Below, one piece after another: positions 49,201 to 58,682 of a stretch of 64,000 nt of DNA. The number at the start of each line of letters is the position of its first letter. Positions within the stretch are counted from its first letter, which is position 1. The translations under genes and the position numbers were made by a program. The notes beneath the pieces are model-generated. The model was given only the letters and a program-made list of their open reading frames with translations, searched no databases and was not told the origin of the DNA. This DNA comes from Macquaria australasica (taxonomy: Eukaryota > Chordata > Actinopteri > Centrarchiformes > Percichthyidae), in NCBI GenBank assembly GCA_005408345.1, contig SEMN01000057.1, forward strand, positions 1,302,001 to 1,366,000. Direction: 5' to 3'.

Positions 49201-52200
49201 TGAAAGAAAATCCTGCCGAAAATCCTGGAACTTGTGATAAATTTCCAACACCTCCTTTGCCTACAGCGGCGCATAGTACAAAACAACACGTCCCGGCTCC
49301 ACACGGAGCTTCAGGCTCATTACGTTCAATGCCATGGCGCTCATAATGATGAGTGGCAAAGAGACATGATGACAAACAGTGGGGAATAACTTTTGATGGG
49401 GGACAGTGGTGTGTGTGTGGTGTACTAGCCTCTCTTCCCGCTGCTGGACGGCGTTGCAGCTGCCTCTGAAGCCTGAGGCGCTCTGCTCTGCGGCTGCGCT
49501 GGAGGGGCGTTTTTGAGAAAACAAGTCACGGCGGGAGGGACCGCGGTCTTGGTGAGGCTCACACCGTGGAGAGCGAGCCCTACGAGGGATATGGTTTCGC
49601 AGGGGAAGCGACTCCTTCTGCTGCCGGTCGAAGTTGTGGGTTTGGTGGGAGGCGCTTAGCGGAGTGATACGAGGCAGCAGAGAGAGAGGCGGAAGGTTTT
49701 GCACAGGTTGCACAGATTTTGCCTACCCCAGCTTCAAGTTTTTGTTTTACACATAAAAAGAGTCTGATGTAACGCGTAAGAGTGGAACACAATCCAGTGC
49801 ACTGAACATCAGACAAATATTATTATTAATATTTCAATCATATCACTCAGTCCTACACAAGAGCCTTCCCATTCCCAGAGGTGTTCAGTCTGCCAGGACT
49901 TGTGGATCCCCTCAATACTCAAAGTCCCCCCTGGAGGAAATGTTCACCAGTTTGTGGTGTTGCAGGTCCAATTACAGTCTGGCAACCCATCTCTACCGGC
50001 TTCTCATGTGTAGCAAGTCCCAGTGGAACCACAGGGTGAGCACTGAGCACTGTGTCCACACACTGAAAATGTCTAAGGGGCCAGAAAGTAACAGGAAGCA
50101 GGTTGTTCTTGCTGGCTATACCCTGTAAGGTGAAATGAGGAACCTTCCTGTGTCTGGGAACCACAGAGAAATGAAAGCAAGTGCCCTTTAAAACTGTTGT
50201 GCTGAACCAGTTGCCTGGTTGGACTAGTTCCAGTAGTTCCTTTAAAGCAAGCACGCAAGGCTGAGCACACATTCAGCATAATCTTGGTTTTCCTAGAAAC
50301 CAGAAAATAGCTGAAGTATACTTTATTGTATCTTTGGCTCTGCTCTTGTTTCTTGCTGACGTAAAGTAAGTGGGTGAGAAAATGTGCAGACTGTTCCATT
50401 TTGTACTTCTAACATTAAGGATCCAAAATGTATAAAATTGACAATTGGTATGTCCCGCTTTGCAACAGGTATGTGTCTGAGGATTGACCCTGAGGATACA
50501 GGATACATACTCTATGGTCAGCCATCCGCACAGGGACAGAGACCAGTAGCCTTTTGTAATGCCATCCCATATTTTTAGGGACACTGCTGTGCTTTTAGTA
50601 AACACAGGAGGAGATGGAGGACATGTTCTTAGAAAACACACTGCCAGCTCCCTAAGAAGTGAACACCAAACACAACTCCTGAAACCAGCAGAGGTGGAAC
50701 AGACCTCTTCTAGTAACTTCATCGCTCCATTCAAACTTTTCCTGAACAGGAACATCCTCAGTGAAAATGTTTGTCAGGTCTGCAGCACTGGGATTTAAAT
50801 TGCAGTTTTAAATTGGCAGGTTTCAGTTCTGGATACATGCTACTACTCTGTCTTGTGAAGCAGTACTTAGTGGGTAAGACTCCTTTGAAGGTCAACACGT
50901 ACGGTACTGCACGTCCAGATTTTATTGCCTACAATCCCCTAACCCTACATAAAATGTTAAGAATAACAACTTTCACATATTTTGTTAACAGAATGAGAAG
51001 GCTGCATGGTTGTTGTAGTTAGTCATAAATCATGATGTTTTTGTGTATACTATTAGCAAAAGTTTTAAAATATTACGTTGTTTCTTATATTTTCGCTTTC
51101 ACAGGAAGTCCTGTTGTGGTACATTAGTTGTTCTCATTGCTCAAGACCAAGAGTTTGAATGTGCATCTTGCACCAATGTGACAGTTAAGACAGAGGAGCG
51201 GGCAGCTGTGGCTGGAAAGAGAAAACCCTCTCATAGACCGCTTTTGGAAAAAAGTTCAAATAAATGGATCAGCATGACGTCAGACAGGACAAACCCTCTC
51301 CTAAGTTTTGATATAAAATGTTATTTTAGTTCCAACATCAAGAGGGTAAAAGTTTTTTCACACCACAGAAGAATATCTGTGCAAATTATTTGCACATATT
51401 GATTTCTGTGTAATGAAAGCTCTTGTGTCAGTGTGGGAAATTTGTGCAGTCGACATAAAAAAAAAACCAGCAATAAAAAATAAAAAAAACCCACAGCATA
51501 TCAGGATAAAATTTTATAATCTAAACAAAGCATAGCGTATATAGACTATAGGTCTATAGTATTTATTGAGAATTCTACTGGGTTATAGTATACTGATAAT
51601 CAAATTAAAAGATTAAATGAAAACATCCACGGCTGACTGTTGCTAATGGTTGGTTTTGGTGTTTATTAAACTGCTTCCTGAAGTGTGGAGTATCATCTGC
51701 TACTTCTGGACTCAATTTCTTTGATCCAAAGCACTTTTCAAAGTGAAATGAAACATTAAAAAGTTTGTTCTGGACCCGGTGTGAAAAGTTTGCACAAGAA
51801 TATCCATTTTGTGTATCTTTTTCATATTCACATTGCAATTTCTACATTTCAGTGGTGTGATATGGTTGTAAGAAAGGAAACAAGATCTACTACTGTTACT
51901 GCTGATAAATATTTGATAATTTGATACATTCATAAAGTGATACATTGATTTCATAAATACTGCATGGAAAAAAGTGAGGAAAATTTCAAATCTTTTAAGG
52001 TACTAAAGTGCAATAAAAATAAAAATAAAAGTAAAAATGAAAATCTAGATAAAAAACTGTAGCTAAACAATCTTCATAATTATAATTTGTGCCAATTTGT
52101 GTCTTTCTGATGATTTCTGAAAACCACTGTCAAAGAAGAGTGACATGCTTTATCTAAGCATGTACACACCAACAGTATGCAGTTAACATATTAGCACAAA

Positions 52201-55200
52201 TGTCTCTGGTAAATTATTTGAAGAAGCACCCAGAACATATCAGCGGCCCCAGGCCAAAGCCTTACACCTAGGGCTGGGCGATAAAATGATAATGATAATT
52301 ATCACGATATAATTTTCCTCAATATAAATATAAAACGTGTTCGATAAATGTTTGATATAATTAAACCACCCATACACCCAGAGAGGGGGCCGCTAATGCA
52401 CCTTAAATGCTAGTTGCCACCTGCCATTAAAAAAAAGAAGGAGAAGGAGAAGGAGAAGAGCCAATCAGAAGCCAGGATTAAAAGAGTCAATCACATCACA
52501 GGGATAAAAGAGCCAATCAGAAGCCAGAAATAAAAGAGCCAATCACTTCACAGGATTAAAAGAGCCAATCAGATGCCAGGATTAAAAGAGCCAATCAGAA
52601 GCCAGGAATAAAAGAGAACAATCAGAAGCCAGGATTAAAAGAGCCAATCAGAAACCAGGAATAAAAGAGCCAGTCAGAAACCAGGCTTCTAGTTGGAGTG
52701 GAATAAGCAAAATACCAGTAAGTGAAATGAGCAACACAGTAGAAAACACAGTGTCCATGACCAGCTCGAAGCAGGACGAAGGCATCGTCGACAAGAAAGG
52801 TCACTCAACCTCAGTAGTTTGGAGACATTTTGGCTATTTACAATCAGAGAAAAAAACAAACTGTGCTGAAGACACGTGGCAGCTAAGAACAACAAATCTG
52901 TTTCATGATTTGAAACAGTATCACCCATTAGAACACGCAGAAAGTAAGAAATTACCTCGGATTTGTGAAATGTAACACTGTTTGGAAAGTGTTTGTCATG
53001 TTCTGACAATAAAGAATAGTTTAAAACCACAGTTAACCACCTGGTTTCTTCAACCAGGAGCAAAAATCAGACTTTGAACTTGAAAGAAATAATGATTTGA
53101 CATTTATCGTGATAATTATCGATATCCACTGATATGTAAAAAAAAAAAAAAATTTGTGATAACATTTTTGACCATACTGCCCAGCCCTACTTTCACTGGG
53201 GAAAAATCCCTCAGTCAGTTGGGTCTAATGTGCCCAATACTTGATGGCCGTTTTATTGATCTGCCACCACAGATACACACAAAGGATGGTCAGCCAGCAG
53301 TGACACAGCAGTCAACATTGTTGACCTAGTGGTCGTCCTGCATCAACCTGCTCCATGGAGGACGTGCAGCTACCAAAGGCAGCAGCCTTCTTCTTCTGTG
53401 CAATGCTCCCTGTTCACCTCCACAGTAGTCCTCTGCTTGCTTTTTTACTGTTTAAAAAAGTTTTAACTAACTCAGGTAATCAGGAAGTTGTTGAAAATTT
53501 AGGACAATTATCAACAACTTTGAGAAAGATATTTTCTGGCATTTGGAAGATACTTTTAGGTGAGGAAAGACTTCGATTTTTACTTTTGTAAGAATCAAAA
53601 CTTTTTGTTTGGCATATAATTCTAGTTGCATTTCAGACAACACTAGTATCTGAAATGTTTTTTTCCCCCCAGTTTTCTAAACAGCATCCACTGAGCGCTG
53701 TGTAGGGGGCCTCCTCCTCCCTCCTGATGGAAAGCCCTGCAGGTGAGACAGCTCTCTTATCACAGTGGTGGGGTATGAGGTTCTGCTACACAAGCACATC
53801 TTTGTTTGCTTGCGATTGCCGTCTAAACTAATCTGAGAAACAGTATCAGCTGCTTAACAGCTCGGCCCAACTCTTGCCCTCTGGAGCCCGGACCAGAAAG
53901 CCCGGAGACCCACTCAGACATCTTCCACAAAGTTACTAATCAGACAGGCAGTCCGACTTGTCAGCTTTGTGAATGATGTCCTCGTCATGAATACTGACAG
54001 ATTTTGTTCAGATTGGTGCTGATGTGATTAGTCTAGAAAAATGTGATAATTGATAAATCACTTAAGTTATTTATCAAACAAAAATTCCAAATATCTTCTG
54101 TTTGCAGCGTCTCAAATGTGAGTGTGCGCTACTTTTCTCTGTTTGTGTATAATTAAAAAAGGGAATTAAGGATTTGGGCTGTTGTTTGGACAAAACAAGT
54201 AATCTAAAGCTGTGACCCTGGCTTTGGAAACATGAAATGGTTATTTTTCACAATTTTCTGACATTTTATTAATGAAATGATTAATTGAAAAAATAACGAA
54301 CAGATTAATCAGCAATGAAAATAATTGTTATTTGCAGTCCTAGTTCAGATATAATCTCATTTTGACAGATTACACTGTATCTCAACTACTCCTCCTAGTT
54401 CACAAATTTAGGGAATGAGGAAATGTGAGTGAAACACAAAATGTACATCCACGAAGGAAGCATAAAAATACCAAAAATGTATCATTGTACGTTGTTACAA
54501 TCATAGCAACAATAATAGACTTTAACACACTGCAGACTTTATCCAGCCTTCATCCACAACCCTGTTTGTATGAGCAGAAGCTAAAACGCCTTGCACAGTC
54601 TGACTAACAGACACAGTTACATTATACACTGTGTGTGTGTGTGTGTGTATGTGTGTTGCAGAAGGCACAGATGAGTAACGAGAGGCCTCTGGATGGGAGC
54701 AGCAGAGGGTATGGGATTTATTAATTATCCCATGACAGTGTGTGGTGTGAAGTAAACATTGCCAGTGGGACAATGGTCTAGAGAGGTGTGATGGTCAAGT
54801 GACATCAGTGGGGATTCTGGGAAACCGTGTTCCTCTCACTGTGTTCAGTAACAGGCTGCAAGACCGATCTGCTCTGTAACACTCGGTGATGACGCACCAG
54901 CATCTGCCTTGAAAGCTGAAGCCTAAACTTGATACATAAATCCAACTGTATGAAGCAATAAAGCAATAAACAAGAGAACAATACAAGAAAACTATAATTC
55001 AGTTATTATGACAAGGCACATTTGTAACATTACCACACAGCAGATTCAACGTAATAACAAGCGTGCAAATGTGAAGGGTTTTTTTGGAATTACAGGCTGT
55101 AACACAACCTTTGCACAAACACACACTCACACACTCTTGCGTGTATGTGCACAGACAAACTGATTTATGTAATCCAATGTAGCCCATCACATGATAAGTG

Positions 55201-58200
55201 AGAACGGGACTGGCTGCAGGGAGTGCTTCTAGGAAGCAGCGGTTATCTCAGTGACGATCACATGATGACAATTTCTGCTGCTGCTGCACTCATAAACAAT
55301 ATAAGATCAATCTGATCTCTAAAAAGGCACAGAAATACACCTTGAGGATAAATTAGCTACTTTTATCAGTGCAACTTCTTTAAAACAAGCGGAGAAATGT
55401 GTCAAATACATCTACAAGTCAGATTTCAGCCATCATCATCCCAACACATTGACCATTCAGCCTGTGTGATGAACCAGAAATTAGACAGTGCTTGTCATTT
55501 GAGTGGACACAGCCACTGAGAGGAAGACGCAGAGAGACTTCAGAGTGGTGCCTAAGTGTCTGCTCACAGTCGTCTAACAGAGGAAGTGGACTTAAAATGA
55601 TATTACTGATGTGATGTAAAGATCAACCCCAAGAGAGACATGACTGATTACTGACGTCCTTTCCTGTATACAGTATTTACACAGACAAAAGTAGCTCATT
55701 TATTAGGTGTATTTATATTTCCATTTTTGCAGCCACACTTTTTAGAGATCAGTGGCTGAATATTGGTCAGTACCTGCATTTATATTCTAACAACTTGGTA
55801 AAGACCAACTCAGCAAGCCCAGAATGAGTCTGGGGTGGTCATGACAGAATAAATACACTGTACACACTAGACTACATTGCTTTTTAGTAGGAAACACTGA
55901 ATATAAATACAACCTACGGGATACCTTTAAAGGAGTACTCCACCGACTTATATTTGTAGTCCTATAACATTGTCAGAGTCACAGTGGACAGTTTAGTTTA
56001 CAGTCTTTTTTACTGCACACATTCTTCTTCCTTGTGCCACAATGCAAATCGACTGCCAACAGTTCGTTCTGGGATTTGGGGTGTGTTACGCAAGTAGCGG
56101 ATAATGTAGCCTCGGGCAGAGGTGAAACCACAGAGATCAAAGATCACTTCTTTCGAGCTCCACACCCCCGGATTTTTTTCATTTCCAAACTTGTAGTCAG
56201 ACCCAACCGAAGCTGAGCCGAGTGACATCACTTGAGGACTTTTATCAGATTTCGCGCAGCTTCCTCTGGAGCCACAAAAGGCTTTATAGAAGTTTTTTCA
56301 CGTCATGCAGTAGTACTCCCCAAAACCTGTGAGCAGACTTTGATGTATAAAATCAGTGGAGTTCCACTTTAAGTTGGCACTAAAAACTACACTAAAACAA
56401 ATTTACACTAAAGCTGCATATGGCTTCGTGTATGTCACCTTGTTTTACATATTAGGATTATTACGAGCTCCTTCAGCCATTCACTGAAAAGGCTTTTTTG
56501 AGAGCAAAAGTCTAGCCACTTGTAGCAGAGCAGCATATTACATACCTACATATGACCTACGTTCATCAATAAGTGATGTACTTAATGAGAGCTAGAGGTG
56601 TGCTGGTGGGGAAATTAGGGATATGCTGTTAACAAGTAGATGTACAAGTGGTGTAGCAGTTCATTTCAACATGGCAAAGCTGGAGTATGTCCCTGATGAT
56701 CTGTAAGCACATAAGAAATATTGTTGAACTAGCTAAAACTGCGATTTAGTCTTAGTTCAATAACTTGATGTTGCTAACGTGTACTGTGCTGTATCGTTCG
56801 AGGTCCTCCACTGTGTTTCCCCATCCAACAAATCGATGCGGGTAACCATTTTACCAGGAGCTTTACACCTATCGGGATCAGTAATATAATTGCCGTTAAT
56901 GTTGACCACTTTCCAAAGCATGGCATAGCACTTTAGACAGTTTTTTTTCTACCTTCCAGGCAGTCAGTGGTTAGCATGCAACATGGGAATCAACTTTGAA
57001 ATTTGAAACTTGCTTGAAACATGTGATCCATCATAATGGACATCATGTCTGCGTTTCTTTTTTGTCCAAATTATGTTATGGTTGTGCGCTAATGCAGTGC
57101 AGACTTTTCAAATCAATCAGCACTTCTGAGTTTCTGTGCGACGATGCTTTGACTATGTTCACTGAGATGGGCTACCTGACTCATGCCAGCTGACCTGCAA
57201 GTTGATTTTCCTACCGTACTGAAATAAATGGAAGCCAGTAGCTGAATAGAAGGGAGGTAAACACAAATTTAATATCTTAAATGCTAAGATGTCAGCAGTC
57301 ATGTTAAGTGTAAGTCATTTGTAGTAAACAAAATGGTTTGTATGGTTCCTTAAATTATTGAGTCTTGCGTGGGAAAACTGGAATTTTCAATTAAGAGCTG
57401 AAAAAACTTGATCTTTGCACTGAGGGAATTTAGTTTTATGACTCATATGATAAACTGATGAAAAACACAGAAACATAAGCCGAAAGTCTTCCGCCTTCCT
57501 GCTCTGCGTTGAAGTTTTGTGAATCTGCGTTTGACTTTCCACAGGCTTCATCTGCTCTGACCTGAACTACATGGGTGAAATTATTTATTCCTACTTGGCG
57601 CCAGAAAGAATGATTAACATAAGGGCCTCTATTTGGTACCTGTCAACCTAAAGACACACACACACATATATACTGTATACAGGAAACAGTTTCAAATGCA
57701 GGCTCAGACTTGACAAATCAACACTACTGTCTGTAGACCTCATGTGGAAAGCAGCTCCAAAATGTGACAAATCCATCCTCCGCCAGTTTCCCCCTTCACT
57801 TCAACACACCCACACCCTGAGCCAGCCCCCCCCCCCCACACACACACACACACACACTACCACCACCACCCTCTCCATCCCTACCCCTCCCCTGGGCCCC
57901 CTTCAGCCGGCTGCATGTCTCTGGAGGTCGCCTCTGACGTCAGCAGCTCGACTGGGCAGAGTGCCAGCCCTGTGGGCCCTTGATGGATGCGGTTGGTCTG
58001 AGAAACAGTCCGCTGTGTGTGGAGCACACGGCACAGACTCAACTCGGCCCGCTCAAACACATCTAATGACCCATAAACACCCGACATGCTCGTTCCCTCT
58101 CCCTTTCTTCTGTCTATCACACACACTGACTATTAAAGGAGACACATGTGAAGATGAGTGATTTGTACTGCAAATGGCCGGGATAATAAATACAACCCGC

Positions 58201-58472
58201 AGAGGCACACTCTGCCCCGGCTCTGGTTATTCCTTGGTCTTTAAGAGAAAAGGTTTTATTTTTCAGCGCAATAAAAGCAAACGACTGACGTGGCTGCAGA
58301 TATTCAGGGTAGCTTGCATTTGTGGTTGACTAGTCAGGGACTCATATGGGATTATGTGAGCTAAAAAGTACAAACATTTAACCAAAGCAAAATATTACAG
58401 AAATTACAACCCTGCGTCAATATACTGAAATCTGCTGATCCAATCATTATGTCACAGTGATCCAGAGAGCTG

Positions 58473-58510
<38 letters not shown>

Positions 58511-58682
58511 CCATGTTTGTCCCTGTGTGCGTGTGTGGGTGTGGATATACCTGCAGGCCTGCTGCTGGTCTTCCTCTTCAGCCATCTGTCCAACGTCTCT
58601 GCACTCACACTCTCCAGCACAAAGTCGTCCAGCATCTGCGGGTGCAGCGCGAGGTAGGCCTTCACTTTCTCATCTGTCAAGC
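32699..58682 (-). CDS. pde10a: cAMP/cGMP phosphodiesterase 10A, 21 coding exons (first exon not found)
   Basis: PDE10A hydrolyses cAMP and cGMP. Minus-strand exons: 58682-58551, 46757-46729, 45314-45194, 44183-44134, 44014-43874, 43184-43029, 42158-42108, 41548-41490, 41183-41132, 40442-40300, 40025-39933, 39694-39508, 38539-38397, 38116-38033, 37931-37781, 37666-37511, 36650-36478, 36327-36216, 36009-35929, 34695-34607 and 32798-32699 (TGA). All have GT-AG junctions and one frame; total 766 residues from LTDEKVKAYLALHPQMLDDF. GAF-A spans about residues 75-225. GAF-B spans about 245-405 and keeps its NKFDE-type motif (NK, then FTKTDE). The catalytic domain spans about 430-745 with HNWKH, HDLDH, the metal-site Asp in MTACDL and the invariant Gln before VGFYNAVAIPC. 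KEVSRYQDTNMQGVVYELN, across a 29-base exon, and the GAF-B sequence separate PDE10A from PDE11A and PDE5A. The C-terminal tail (EDIVPSRPCDSGPVKVDN) differs from human. Alternative first exons lie upstream, probably right of the window. Confidence 0.97.
34013..34071. repeat. (CA)n microsatellite
   Basis: About 58 bases, nearly pure CA after two CG interruptions at the left end. It lies in the last pde10a intron. Confidence 0.92.
34209..34261. repeat. (CA)n microsatellite
   Basis: About 53 pure CA bases, only 138 bases from the previous CA array, with the same strand orientation. Confidence 0.92.
46650..46704 (+). repeat. Retrotransposon 3'-tail-like sequence with ATTGA repeats
   Basis: GGCGCTATTTAAATACAATT followed by GAATTGAATTGAA resembles the 3' tail of fish LINE elements, where a GGCGCTATATAAAT motif ends in short ATTGA repeats. 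Only the tail is recognisable. It sits 25 bases from the pde10a micro-exon. Confidence 0.5.
46729..46757 (-). other. pde10a: pde10a 29-base micro-exon
   Basis: Minus-strand acceptor CTTTACAG then ATGACACATCAGCTAAAGAA... to AGCAGG|GTAGGT. It encodes the rest of an Asp codon and DTSAKEVSR, linking KRKTSSRPA to YQDTNMQG exactly in phase. KEVSR matches mammalian PDE10A. Confidence 0.9.
47732..47739. promoter_or_regulatory. Perfect CRE octamer TGACGTCA
   Basis: A full palindromic cAMP-response element sequence in the large pde10a intron. Function is inferred only. Confidence 0.3.
48932..49737. mobile_element. Inverted-repeat DNA element, TTAA-type ends, 806 bp
   Basis: Left end TTAAAGGTTGGGTAGGTAG; right end read in reverse TTGAAGCTGGGGTAGGCAAA. 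These form imperfect terminal inverted repeats. The interior (49430-49700) is GC- and CpG-rich, unlike the surroundings, and makes long but unrecognisable open frames on the minus strand. TTAA on the left and a one-base variant on the right suggest TTAA-targeting (piggyBac-like) insertion; this is inference. No transposase is visible. Confidence 0.65.
49850..51400. other. ORF-dense intronic stretch of unknown origin
   Basis: Several overlapping open frames of 60-160 codons occur on both strands, with base composition less AT-rich than its surroundings. None is bounded by convincing splice sites and none resembles a family I know. It could be a decayed retrocopy or transposon, or chance. Confidence 0.25.
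51275..51282. promoter_or_regulatory. Perfect CRE octamer TGACGTCA
   Basis: The second full CRE palindrome in the same pde10a intron. Confidence 0.3.
52457..52686 (+). repeat. Nine-copy ~26-bp tandem repeat centred on a CCAAT box
   Basis: Units run AAAAGAGCCAATCAGAAGCC followed by AGGATT or close variants. By eye there are about nine copies; six or seven keep an intact GAGCCAATCA core. The variants (GAGTCAATCA, GAGAACAATCA, GAGCCAGTCA) alter the CCAAT pentamer. The array lies inside the hAT element. Confidence 0.9.
52727..52975 (+). pseudogene. Truncated BED-finger hAT transposase fragment
   Basis: An 82-codon open frame begins MSNTVENTVSM and includes KKGHSTSVVWRHFGYLQSE and TTNLFHDLKQYHPLEHAE. 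This is the start and end of a ZBED-type zinc finger of hAT transposases. The stretch that normally supplies the paired cysteines of the finger is altered or lost, and the frame stops right after the His motif with no dimerisation or catalytic region. It is a fossil, not a gene. Confidence 0.75.
54040..54345 (+). mobile_element. Family A repeat, copy 3 (longest)
   Basis: Runs from GATAATTGATAAATCACTTA through GTCTCAAATGTGAG and TTGGACAAAACAAGTAAT to AATTGTTATTTGCAGTCCTAG. It shares order and orientation of motifs with 3128-3360, and its right end is the reverse of 16053-16170. Confidence 0.7.
55927..56372. mobile_element. 446-bp inverted-repeat MITE flanked by TTAA
   Basis: Left end TTAAAGGAGTACTCCACCGA; right end in reverse TTAAAGTGGAACTCCACTGA, matching at 16 of 20 positions. 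Both ends carry TTAA, the target duplication of piggyBac-type elements. The interior has no coding capacity that I recognise. Confidence 0.8.
57824..57858. repeat. Poly-C then (CA)n tract
   Basis: A run of about 12 C bases passes directly into a CA microsatellite. Confidence 0.85.
57935..57942. promoter_or_regulatory. Perfect CRE octamer TGACGTCA in GC-rich segment
   Basis: The third CRE palindrome, within the GC-rich 57740-58130 stretch about 610 bases 3' of the pde10a LTDEKV exon. Its setting makes it the best regulatory candidate of the three, for example as an internal promoter or enhancer. Confidence 0.4.
58476..58508. repeat. (TG)n microsatellite next to pde10a exon
   Basis: About 33 bases of TG, with a second impure TG/GTGG run at 58525-58545. 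It lies within 75 bases of the donor of the LTDEKV exon. Confidence 0.9.

Larger units (their letters stand above)
52269..53189 (+). mobile_element. Decayed hAT transposon with BED-finger remnant
   Basis: Begins TAGGGCTGGGCGATA and ends GCCCAGCCCTA, the typical inverted termini of fish hAT elements. It is flanked by CTTACACC (52261-52268) and CTTTCACT (53190-53197), matching at six of eight bases. Subterminal GATAATTATCACGATAT and its reverse near 53105-53125 extend the inverted symmetry. The interior has a tandem CCAAT array and a short open frame with a broken BED zinc finger. The catalytic part of the transposase is absent. Confidence 0.85.
46758..58550 (-). other. pde10a: pde10a 11.8-kb intron, transposon-rich
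   Basis: The largest intron within the window. It holds at least four separate repeat elements (48932-49737, 52269-53189, 54040-54345 and 55927-56372), three perfect CRE octamers, an unexplained ORF-dense stretch (49850-51400), a GC-rich segment near 57740-58130 and a polyC/CA tract at 57824-57858. No coding exon was found between the flanking pde10a exons. Confidence 0.75.

Noticed and set aside
50273..50755. 160-codon minus-strand open frame
   Set aside because: No recognisable family, overlapping frames on the other strand, and no splice or promoter support.
52457..52686. Regular direct repeats resembling a CRISPR array
   Set aside because: Units are contiguous with no unique spacers, lie within a hAT transposon, and the DNA is from a vertebrate.
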